This document shows positions 8,599 through 15,605 of a stretch of DNA of 24,891 nucleotides, piece by piece. Numbering within the stretch: the stretch's first letter is position 1; each line of letters opens with the position of its first letter. The notes below the pieces were generated by a model. It saw nothing but the letters and a program-made list of their open reading frames with translations, ran no database searches and was not told the origin of the DNA. The stretch comes from CAJBLF01 sp964418415 (GTDB lineage: Bacteria; Patescibacteriota; Gracilibacteria; Absconditabacterales; Absconditicoccaceae). The stretch lies in contig CAYQLB010000014.1 of the NCBI GenBank assembly GCA_964418415.1, positions 1 through 24,891 of the forward strand, in the 5' to 3' direction. Made by a program: the position numbers and the translations under genes.

Positions 8599-8626
8599 CT
8601 TATAGTCTTATTATCTTTTTTTGCAA
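8599..8626 (-). promoter_or_regulatory. Enolase promoter
   Basis: Read on minus: TTGCAA (8626-8621), 16-bp spacer, TATAAG (8604-8599). The transcript would begin near 8592, leaving a leader of about 70 nt. Confidence 0.5.
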
Positions 8627-8659
8627 GAAAAATTATATCATTTTAATAAAAACTTGGTA

Positions 8660-8687
8660 TTGACATTATTTTTCTTATGTTTATAAG
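8660..8687 (+). promoter_or_regulatory. Promoter of the AAA+ ATPase gene
   Basis: TTGACA (8660-8665), 16-bp spacer, TATAAG (8682-8687). Transcription should start near 8694, after an in-frame ATG at 8677. That supports the ATG at 8725 as the translation start. Confidence 0.65.
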
Positions 8688-8724
8688 AAAGTCCATTATT
8701 TTTTTATGTTATTTTATCGATAGT

Positions 8725-10611
8725 ATGAAATTACGTACCAAAAATTTGACTGATACTGATAAATCTACTCCTTCTGAAATTGGTGGCACTGAACCGCGTG
8801 TAATGGAAAATGTGGTCAAAAATCCTACTAATGTAGCTGGAAATAAACCATCTGTCGATGCTATGAATTCTGCAAAAAAAGATATCAATTATATACTTCA
8901 GCTCAATATCACGAAGAAAAAATTGGAAACTATCCAAAAAAAGATAGAGGGTCTCTATGATAAGGCTCAAGAAAAGGATAATATTCTTCAGGAAAAATAT
9001 AATCTGATTACGTTCCATCAAGAACAAATCTATCTCACCGATATGGAATATCAAAAACAACTTTCTGCTTTACAGCAGAATCTCAAACTCTACCAAATCT
9101 CAGATATCAAAATCATTACTGATCCAAAAAAAAGAGATGATTTTCTCAATAAACATCAAAATACCTATGTAAAAAACGTTATTATCCCTCTTATCGAAAA
9201 TTCTAAACACCTTGAAGCGTCCAAAAAAGAAGAGGTCCAAAATGCTCTTCTTAATCAGGAAATGCAGAGGATAGAAAATCTTATAGATCAACTCCATTCT
9301 TCTTATCTCAATATTATCGTCGAGAAAGAATTGCTTGATGAGAAAAAAAAACAATTTGACTTACTTAAACAAGAAATCTCTGCTCTTCAAAACGAATATG
9401 CTAAGATTCAGGAATCTATCGTAGCAGAACAGAAAAAATTTGATGAAGTAAATATCCATGGGCTTCTCAAAGCGTATGAGGTTTCATGAGTCAAAATCCC
9501 TATAGATGAGTTTATCTCAAATCCTATTGTAGAAGAACAGATGAAAAAACTTATTGCAATATTCAATAATCCTTCTGAAGCCAAGAAGTTTGGATTGTCG
9601 CTACCAAAATGAATCCTTTTTGTTGGTGAACCAGAAACGGGGAAGACATTCGCTGCTAAAGTTTTGGCTTCTGAAATTGATCGTAAAATGTATCATATTA
9701 GGGCACACGATCTGTTTTCTGAAACATCTACTGATCCCAATCAAATGCTCTATATATTATTCTATACTATCATTGATCATGTTCAAAAAAACAAAGAATC
9801 TTGTATAATCTTTCTGGATGAGATAGAGAAAATTATCGATAGTATGGGAGAATACAATCCCGCAGAGCAAAAAATGATTTCCAATACTATTCTAAAAAAT
9901 ATTATCAATATTCAGAAATCTAATCTCGATATTATCGTTGTCGCAGCATTGTCTCATAAAAACAAGATTGATCCGAGATTTATGAAGTATGATATTTTTG
10001 ATAATCAGTTTTATTTTGAATTACCACAAGCAGAAGAAAGGAAACAATTATTTCAATTATATATTTCCAAAGCCGAGAAACGTGCAAAATTGAAAATTTT
10101 CGATCCTGCAATTATCGATGATATGGTCAAAAAAACCGATGGACTTTCTGCTGAACTTATTAAACAACTTATCAATTCGTGTGTCAAAGAATATTTGTAT
10201 ATGTATCTCAATGCTAAACCTTCTTTTGATATTACTATAGAGTCTCTTCCTGATATTATTGCTAAAATAAATGAAAGTAAAGATGCTAATCTTTCTAAAA
10301 AAGATGTAGTTTCTCGTGAAGAGAGACAGAAAATAGTTTCTGCCTTTATGTCGAGACGTATGGTTTTTGGGTCATTGGAAAACAAGGAAAAAGCACATGA
10401 GATCAGGAACCATATACTTGATCAGACTGATACGTATACAGAGGAAGATATGACTGCCCTTATGAATCTACTTTTTTCTGAATATCAGAGAAAAAAATCC
10501 GATTATCATAGACAATCTCTTATTCAAAAAGATTTTGTCATGGATAAAATTCAACAGCTACGAAGCGAAGAAAGGAGAAAATGAAGTGGATTCTATTTCA
10601 GTACTAAATAA
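8725..10611 (+). CDS. AAA+ ATPase with N-terminal coiled coil
   Basis: 628 residues joined across three UGA-Gly codons (9487-9489, 9610-9612, 10582-10584). Residues about 45-240 are charged and helical, with heptad character ('KKKLETIQKKIEGLYDK'), a predicted long coiled coil. The AAA+ core follows: Walker A 'LFVGEPETGKTFAAK' (301-308) and Walker B 'CIIFLDEIEKI' (D365, E366). A sensor-1-like strand 'IIVVAALSHKNKIDPRF' has Ser or His where Asn is usual, and 'YDIFDNQFYFELP' resembles the family's arginine-finger region. A helical lid and a charged tail follow. The first glycine before Walker A ('LPKGILFVG') is a UGA. The gene is monocistronic under its own promoter. It is probably a substrate-remodelling ATPase; the partner is unknown. 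Confidence 0.9.
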
Positions 10612-10652
10612 TTTTTCAGTAGCTTTCTCAAAATTATTCTTTCTGTTTATAT

Positions 10653-10681
10653 AAAAAAAGCGCAGGATTAAACTCCTGCAC
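10653..10681 (-). terminator. Terminator after the small secreted protein
   Basis: On minus, GTGCAGGA pairs with TCCTGCGC (10681-10674 with 10667-10660, one wobble), followed by TTTTTTT (10659-10653). No T-run follows on plus, so it serves the minus-strand gene. Confidence 0.8.
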
Positions 10682-10702
10682 CATATACATTATTGATTTC
10701 TG

Positions 10703-11077
10703 TTAAATTTTTTTTGCGTAACGATACCTTCGCGAAAGGACCATTTGTCCTGATTCATTTTTGTACCCCATCTGGATCCAGATGGGGAATTTTTTTATCA
10801 AAATTCCGAACGTTTTGTTGGTAATTGAGAAATCTTTTACTTGTACCGATGAATCAATCAGCTTCAAATCGATGGGTGTTTTTCCCATCCATAAGGTGAA
10901 TGATTTTGCCTCTTGTACATCAGGAATCGCGATTACCTTTCCTGGGTATTGGTCAACATCACTGATAATCTCCCATCCTTTTTCAAATGAAACATCAAAA
11001 ACGATTACCTTTTTTTGTGCGAACGTTCCGTTTACGAAAAGAGCCATAAGGCTCAAGAGCATGAAAAGTTTTTTCAT
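10703..11077 (-). CDS. Small secreted protein, unknown function
   Basis: 124 residues beginning with a classic Sec signal peptide: 'MKKLFMLLSLMALFVNG', then 'TFAQKK', with cleavage likely after A20. The mature part of about 104 residues is strand-rich and basic at its end ('RRYRYAKKI'), and has no lipobox and no second membrane span. No UGA codon is used. It has its own promoter (TTGACT-16-TATAAA) and terminator. I do not recognise the family; a small exported or periplasmic beta-fold protein fits. Confidence 0.75.
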   Translation of the reverse strand: MKKLFMLLSLMALFVNGTFAQKKVIVFDVSFEKGWEIISDVDQYPGKVIAIPDVQEAKSFTLWMGKTPIDLKLIDSSVQVKDFSITNKTFGILIKKFPIWIQMGYKNESGQMVLSRRYRYAKKI

Positions 11078-11100
11078 AAAATTATTTTTTTGTTTTTGTT

Positions 11101-11128
11101 TTTATAACTATTTTCTTATAAAAGTCAA
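11101..11128 (-). promoter_or_regulatory. Promoter of the small secreted protein gene
   Basis: Read on minus: TTGACT (11128-11123), 16-bp spacer, TATAAA (11106-11101), with an A-rich leader to the ATG at 11077. Confidence 0.65.
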
Positions 11129-11165
11129 TCTTGATGATCAGGAAAAAATATTCTTTCACTTTAAT

Positions 11166-11193
11166 TTGAGAAATCGGATCAGAATCATATACT
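11166..11193 (+). promoter_or_regulatory. Promoter of the 162-residue orphan gene
   Basis: TTGAGA (11166-11171), 16-bp spacer, TATACT (11188-11193). The resulting leader of about 115 nt contains the heptamer array at 11202-11250. Confidence 0.5.
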
Positions 11194-11201
11194 TTTAATT
11201 A

Positions 11202-11250
11202 AATTTAGAATTCAGAATTTAAAATTCAGAATTTAAAATTCAGAATTTTC
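11202..11250. repeat. Degenerate heptamer tandem array (AATTTAG/AATTCAG/AATTTAA)
   Basis: Seven consecutive 7-bp units: AATTTAG, AATTCAG, AATTTAA, AATTCAG, AATTTAA, AATTCAG, AATTTTC. Alternation of two variants gives a 14-bp higher period. The array lies in the leader of the next plus-strand gene. A further pair, TAATTAT TAATTAG, sits at 11296-11309 just before the start codon. Confidence 0.8.
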
Positions 11251-11314
11251 AATTATCAATCCTACTAAAGACGGGACTCCGTTTCACTTCGTTTTTAATT
11301 ATTAATTAGTTTCT

Positions 11315-11803
11315 ATGTCTGCAACACTTCTCGATAAAGAAAATTTCAAAATAGACAGCGCTAATCGGAAGATTGACGATGCGATATGAGTCGTCAACGG
11401 TCAACGCATCTCTATCAAAGTCAAAATCAATCCTGAATGAGATGTACGGGAATATGTCAGTGGCGTTCCATCAGCATTCATCGGTCAGCAGATGTTCACG
11501 TACGCTGCAGCATTGAGAGAGACCAAAAAAGCCGGCAAATCATTGCCTGTAGATCAAAATGCATTACACGATGCTATCGCTACGATGTCATGAGATACTG
11601 AATTGCAAAAATATAAGAATTATTTCGCTGCAGCTAATACCAAGCTCGCAGGATGTTATTCATCATGATTGCATGTATTCGATGATATCGGAATCCGATG
11701 ATATTATTGGCTTGATGACGGTACTCGTTTGAATCTCAATACTACCACGCGAGGTGTCGCAAGGAGAGATGAAAGTATGGGGTATAGTGTGAGGTATGTT
11801 TAA
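11315..11803 (+). CDS. Unknown 162-residue protein with FISUMP-like C-terminus
   Basis: The gene is visible only with UGA = Gly: five UGAs are spread along a frame from ATG 11315 to TAA 11803. It has no signal peptide. The middle is Ala/Lys rich and helical ('KAGKSLPVDQNALHDA'). The C-terminus, 'RGYYWLDDGTRLNLNTTTRG' followed by 'MGYSVRYV', resembles the end of Fibrobacter-paralogous (FISUMP) or DUF1566-type lectin-like domains, which usually finish with a 'SVRCV' strand. That similarity is from memory and weak. G+C looks somewhat higher than in neighbouring intergenic DNA, and codon use includes more C-ending codons. It stands alone between AT-rich repeat-bearing gaps. Confidence 0.75.
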
Positions 11804-11955
11804 GATATATTTTCTTTTTCTAAAAAGATTGTATATATTTAATTGTTATTTATTCTACAATCGTTCTTCCATATTTATATCGATATATTTTTTTTATTTG
11901 ATGAGAAAATATATATTCAATTGTTTATGATGATAAATATTTTTGTGTTTTTGAT

Positions 11956-11976
11956 ATTTAATATTTAATATTTAAT
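11956..11976. repeat. Heptamer tandem repeat ATTTAAT x3
   Basis: Three perfect copies of ATTTAAT in the AT-rich gap between the plus-strand gene ending at 11803 and the minus-strand gene ending at 12056. Otherwise this gap (11804-12015) holds nothing recognisable. Confidence 0.75.
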
Positions 11977-12015
11977 AATGCTTGTTTATATTTCATTTGT
12001 TAAACTTCTAATATC

Positions 12016-12041
12016 AAAAAAATGGGCCATATTTTGCCCAT
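12016..12041 (-). terminator. Terminator of the rdgB operon
   Basis: On minus, ATGGGC and GCCCAT pair perfectly (12041-12036 with 12027-12022) around an 8-nt loop, followed by a run of T's to 12016. It lies 14 bases past the rdgB stop. Confidence 0.85.
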
Positions 12042-12055
12042 AATTATCTATATAT

Positions 12056-12607
12056 CTATTTTATTTTTTTTTGTAAAAAATCTTTTAACTTACTAAGAGC
12101 TTTACTCCTCATGCTTATCTTATTTTTCAACTCTCTCGGCATTTCGCCGTAGGGCATATTATACCCATCGGGATGAAAAATAGGATCTCGACCAAAATCG
12201 CTTTCTATTTCTTGTTTGACTATTTTTCCTTCAGCACTTCCTTCGAAGAAATGTATTTCATCTTTATTTTTTGCATACCCTATAAGTACCGTCACTTTAG
12301 CTTTGAAATTATTATATTTCTTCGTTAACTCATAGATACCATCATTTTTTAATTCTTTCAAAAACCATTTGATAAGTGGTCAGGGGAGTGTTCCTCAGAG
12401 ACAATCCAGATAGAGCGATGTATCTTCTATGATTATAGGTCATTCATGATGTTTCAAAGCTTCATCGAGTTTATGTCTGATAATCTTGTAAGGATCGATT
12501 TCTTGGATTTCTGGTAAATCGATATCCAATTGCTCAACATTTCCTTCGCCGAGAATATATTCAAATTCCTTAAATTTATTCTTATTGCCCGTGATAAAAT
12601 ATAACAT
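12056..12607 (-). CDS. rdgB: Non-canonical purine NTP pyrophosphatase (RdgB/HAM1)
   Basis: 183 residues. Enzymes of this family hydrolyse dITP, ITP and XTP to the monophosphate plus pyrophosphate, keeping damaged purines out of DNA and RNA. Family motifs in order: N-terminal 'FITGNKNKFKEFE', substrate-binding 'IIEDTSLYLDCLGG' then 'LPGPLIKWF', 'HFFEGSAEGKIV', 'DPIFHPDGYN' and C-terminal 'SMRSKALSKLKDFL'. The last motif is usually SHR, so His is replaced by Met. Three UGAs (12440-12442, 12395-12397, 12380-12382) encode Gly, including the invariant glycine of LPGP. It starts with ATG at 12607 and is the last gene of a minus-strand run with an IMPACT gene and tsaC upstream. Confidence 0.95.
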
Positions 12608-12610
12608 AAA

Positions 12611-12659
12611 AATTTAGAATTTAGAATGTAAAATGTAGAGTTTAGAATTTAGAGTTTAA
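12611..12659. repeat. Degenerate heptamer tandem array (AATTTAG-like)
   Basis: Seven units: AATTTAG, AATTTAG, AATGTAA, AATGTAG, AGTTTAG, AATTTAG, AGTTTAA. It lies directly upstream of the rdgB start codon and uses the same unit as the arrays at 11202 and 15543. Confidence 0.8.
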
Positions 12660-12686
12660 TCTGACCTTTTGAATGTTCGAATAATC

Positions 12687-12754
12687 GCCGACTGTTTTAG
12701 AAATCTTTAATTTCTTCGCTTCACTCGAATTTAAAGTTTCTAGAAATCGTCGGC
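12687..12754. repeat. Imperfect 28-bp inverted repeat at the end of the IMPACT gene
   Basis: Left arm 12687-12714 and right arm 12727-12754 pair along most of their length, allowing a gap in each arm. They begin and end with GCCGAC / GTCGGC and share TAGAAA and CTTTAA cores, with a 12-nt loop. The 3' end of the neighbouring minus-strand reading frame runs through the right arm and stops in the left arm. No T-run follows, so it is not a standard terminator. Confidence 0.7.
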
Positions 12755-13413
12755 ATAACTCAATCATCCAAAAAAACTACGTTTCACTCCTTTTTTTGGT
12801 GGTTGAGAATATCTTTTTTGAATGCTTCGAAATATCAGGTATTGATATGTATTTCACAATCGACTGCTTTGTCGTATACTTCGTTCACTATTTTTGCATT
12901 ATATTTGTTTGTAATGTTTCTGACGATAGGCACGAGATCAAAATCGTAGCTGAATTTCAATGTTTTGATGATTTCTTGTTCAATATGTTGACTATGCTCT
13001 ATGGTTTGTTTGGCACAATCACCATATGCTTGGATGAGTCATCCTATACCAAGCATTGTTCCACCAAAATATCTTGTGATGACCACTAAAGTATTATGCA
13101 GCCCGTGTCCTTGAATCTGTGCAAGTATTGGTTTACCTGCTGTATTTGCGGGCTCACCTTCGTCACTGTATTTGAAGTGTTCTGGCGTGATTTCTAGTTT
13201 ACCGAAGAGATCATAATTTACTTTGGTTCCACATACATAAGCATAGCAGTTGTGGGTAGCATCGCGGTATTTTGTTTGGATTGTTTTCAAATAATTTTCC
13301 GCATCTTCCTTGCTTGTTATAGGAAAAACGTTTCCGATAAATCTTGATCATTTAATCTTCGGAATCTCGAATTCATTACTTTGTGATATTGTTTTGTAGA
13401 AGAGTTTTTCCAT
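12697..13413 (-). CDS. yigZ: IMPACT/YigZ family protein
   Basis: 238 residues. The N-terminal IMPACT domain has the family signature: 'YRDATHNCYAYVCG', 'YSDEGEPANTAGKPIL' and 'VVITRYFGGTMLGIGGLIQA'. The function of bacterial YigZ is not firmly known; eukaryotic IMPACT modulates GCN2. A second ferredoxin-like domain follows. Six UGAs are read as Gly; 13039-13041 lies in the 'GIGGL' of the signature. The family normally ends near 'DILNHQKKE' here (about 205-215 residues). Reading on through UGA adds about 23 residues that run into an inverted repeat and end at TAA 12697. If that UGA were a stop, the protein would be normal length. The ATG is at 13413. Confidence 0.92.
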
Positions 13414-13439
13414 GTGGTTGTTTTTAAAAACTATTTTAG

Positions 13440-13454
13440 GCGAATGACATTCGC
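13440..13454. repeat. Short palindrome GCGAAT-GAC-ATTCGC
   Basis: A perfect 6-bp inverted repeat around 3 nt, embedded on minus in GTAGGAGCGAATGTCATTCG. That core resembles REP palindromes of some proteobacteria (recollection only). It sits between tsaC and the IMPACT gene. Confidence 0.55.
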
Positions 13455-13469
13455 TCCTACGACTATTAT

Positions 13470-14018
13470 CTATCTTTCTATAACTTTATTACTGACAAAA
13501 TCTATCAAAACTGACGGCTTTCCTCATCCTGTACCTCCATCTACGATATAATCGACTTTGGTCGCTATTTCTTCTGGGATTTTTGTTATATCTGTTACAA
13601 TTGGTTCTCCAGCGATGTTACATGAGGTAGTGATAAATGGTTTATTGAGTTTTTCTACAAATTGCTGTATGGGATGTTTAATAATCCTCACACCAGGTTG
13701 GGTATAATCGAAGATATAGGTTACGCCATGATAGGTATCTAAATACTCCGGTAATTTGTCGTAATGTACTTCGTGTAATTTGCTCATTTCATTCGCGTAA
13801 TTTTCTTTAATCCGTTCAAAACTTGGAGCAATGATGGAAAATATTTTTTTCTCATCTCTATGTTTTATTGCAAAAATCTTTTCTACATTTTCTGGCGTAT
13901 ATATTCATCCGATTCCATAGATGGTGTCTGTCGGATACACGAATATCTTGCCAGCTTCCGCTTCGCTGATATAAAAATCCATATCAGTGAGAAAATTGTT
14001 TAAGCTTATTATTTTCAT
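13470..14018 (-). CDS. tsaC: Threonylcarbamoyl-AMP synthase TsaC (YrdC/Sua5)
   Basis: 182 residues, the short TsaC type without the Sua5 C-terminal domain. It makes threonylcarbamoyl-AMP from threonine, bicarbonate and ATP for the t6A modification of ANN-decoding tRNAs. Motifs: 'VYPTDTIYGIGGIY' (about 26-39), 'AIKHRDEKKIFS' with the K-x-R signature, and 'PFITTSCNIAGEP' with the S-x-N signature. UGA 13905-13907 supplies the second glycine of 'GIGG', and UGA 13524-13526 lies in the C-terminal 'GGTGGGKPS'. The start is ATG at 14018 and the stop is TAG. It is followed after 56 bases by the IMPACT gene; the two are probably co-transcribed. Confidence 0.96.
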
Positions 14019-14020
14019 AT

Positions 14021-14050
14021 ATTAAAAATTGAGCATTAAAAATTGAGCAT
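14021..14050. repeat. Tandem 14-mer (ATTAAAA ATTGAGC) x2
   Basis: Two perfect 14-bp copies, each made of two 7-mers, directly upstream of the tsaC start codon on the minus strand. Confidence 0.8.
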
Positions 14051-14087
14051 ATTTTTATTTTTCATTGTTAATTTTTTATTGTCTATT

Positions 14088-14669
14088 TTAGAGGTCGGTC
14101 TGTACTCTGACTTTGAACTCTGAGGTGATGAAGATAGTAAACAATCCATGGATGAGAATCCATACAGGTGTCATGCTTACGAATCGAAACATATATGGAT
14201 TATTTTGAACTGCTGTTGCTATACTTCCTATTGCGGTGATGTTTATACCATCCATTCATAATATTGCTATCTGTAAGGTGAGTACTACACTAAGAATTGT
14301 TAGTGGTACAAAGATGAGCTGTAGCATTTTTTTTATTGCTTCATCACTGGGAAGTGCTATTCTTATTTTCGAGGTTCTATAGATGATCACCAGAAGAATT
14401 ACGTAAAGTATTAAAATAATAGTCATACTTCCGTTATCCAAAAAATTTGCGAATTTGATATTATTGAATCCAAACGTTGTTAGTTCTGGTGTGTTTCTCA
14501 TGGTTTTTGTCCATAGAGCAATAGACTGTGAAGCTGCTAAACATATACTTGTGAGAATATAGTTTCCCAAAATAACTCTAATCATCTTATCAATTCCTAT
14601 AGTAAACGAAAATATTGCCAATATTCCTATGACGACGACTATGCTGTAGGTGATAAGATTTTCGGTCAT
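14088..14669 (-). CDS. Polytopic membrane protein, unknown function
   Basis: 193 residues, mostly hydrophobic. Likely membrane segments are at about 5-25 ('YSIVVVIGILAIFSF'), 35-52, 83-100 ('SMTIILILYVILLVIIY'), 115-137 and 168-184, so about five spans. There is no signal peptidase site. One UGA (14256-14258) is read as Gly; it extends the protein by about 55 residues, including the last membrane span 'TPVWILIHGLFTIFI', before TAA. It starts with ATG at 14669 and is divergent from the prepilin gene at 14821. No family is recognised. Its neighbour is a pilus-like gene, but no functional link is shown. Confidence 0.8.
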
Positions 14670-14820
14670 AACTATGTTACAAAATTAAAGGTTATGGCTT
14701 AAAAGGTTGATATTCAAAACCTTCAATATATTTTACTCTTCAAAACATATTCAGTTTTACATTGAAAAAGTCTTTGCGATATATACACTCTGTCTCATGT
14801 TTTTATATGTATCCAAATCG

Positions 14821-15534
14821 ATGAGATTTTCAACCAGAAGATGACATATCTTATTGAAAAGGGGGTTTACTATTTGGGAGATACTCATTGTTATTGTCGT
14901 TATCTCTATCGGATTGTTGTCTGTGATAGCTGTACTTAATAATGGGTTAACATATGTACAGAAAACCAGACAAAAGGTTATTGCCCTCAATCTTGCCAGA
15001 GAAGGTATGGAAGCTGTATATCAGATGAGAGATACCAATCGAACAAGGTGGGCTTGAGTCAAAGACCAATGCTGGCTCAAGATTGATCCTATGATGGATG
15101 AATGAGCATTGAGATGTATAGATGATACACGATTTAGTACCTGATCTTATGTGCTTGAGTACAAAGCATATAGCGGTCAATATTATTTTGCTTTGACGTG
15201 ACCTCAGGTATCGTTTGATCTTTCTGATGGATTGGATACTGGCGATCTTTATTATGGTTTATGTCAGACTTGAGGACTTCGATATTCCTGTATGGAACAA
15301 CCTAGTACTAGTGAAGGAAAATATTTCAGAGAAATACAAGGACTCTGATTATATCTCAAGGATGTTGCTGTGACTTGATGAACGCTTATTTCCTGCACCT
15401 GATCATTGTCTCATCCTGATTGTTGATCTTCCAGAGCTAAAGAATTTCGTTTCTGTAGTAAGGTATATTATCTAGGTGAAGGAACTTGAGAAGTACAGCT
15501 TTGTTGAGTGTTGACCAATTTCAAAGGGAAATAG
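14821..15534 (+). CDS. Type IV prepilin-like protein
   Basis: 237 residues. The N-terminus has a class III (prepilin) signal: 'LLKRGFTIWEILIVIVVIS', with cleavage expected between G15 and F16, Glu at +5 (E20), and a hydrophobic helix of about 20 residues. A globular domain with several cysteines follows ('CWLKIDP', 'RCIDD', 'CQTGGLRYSC', 'RFCSKVYYLG'). Thirteen UGA codons are read as Gly; the protein cannot be read at all under the standard code. ATG 14821 is used; the first hydrophobic residues could also follow a TTG at 14854, but the leader 'MRFSTRRGHILLKRG' fits a prepilin leader. It is probably a pilus or competence pseudopilin. The rel gene follows 71 bases downstream. Confidence 0.88.
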
Positions 15535-15542
15535 GAAATAAG

Positions 15543-15599
15543 AATTTAGAGTTTAGAATTTAGAATTTAGAAATATAAGAATTATTCATTATTCATTAG
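15543..15599. repeat. Heptamer arrays (AATTTAG x4, ATTATTC x2) before rel
   Basis: AATTTAG, AGTTTAG, AATTTAG, AATTTAG (15543-15570), then ATTATTC, ATTATTC, ATTAG (15581-15599). The second block ends 6 bases before the rel ATG. The array fills the whole gap between the prepilin gene and rel. Confidence 0.8.
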
Positions 15600-15605
15600 T
15601 TTGGT

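Noticed and set aside
11202..15599. CRISPR-like repeat arrays
   Set aside because: The units are 7 bp, directly tandem, degenerate and have no unique spacers; no cas genes are present.
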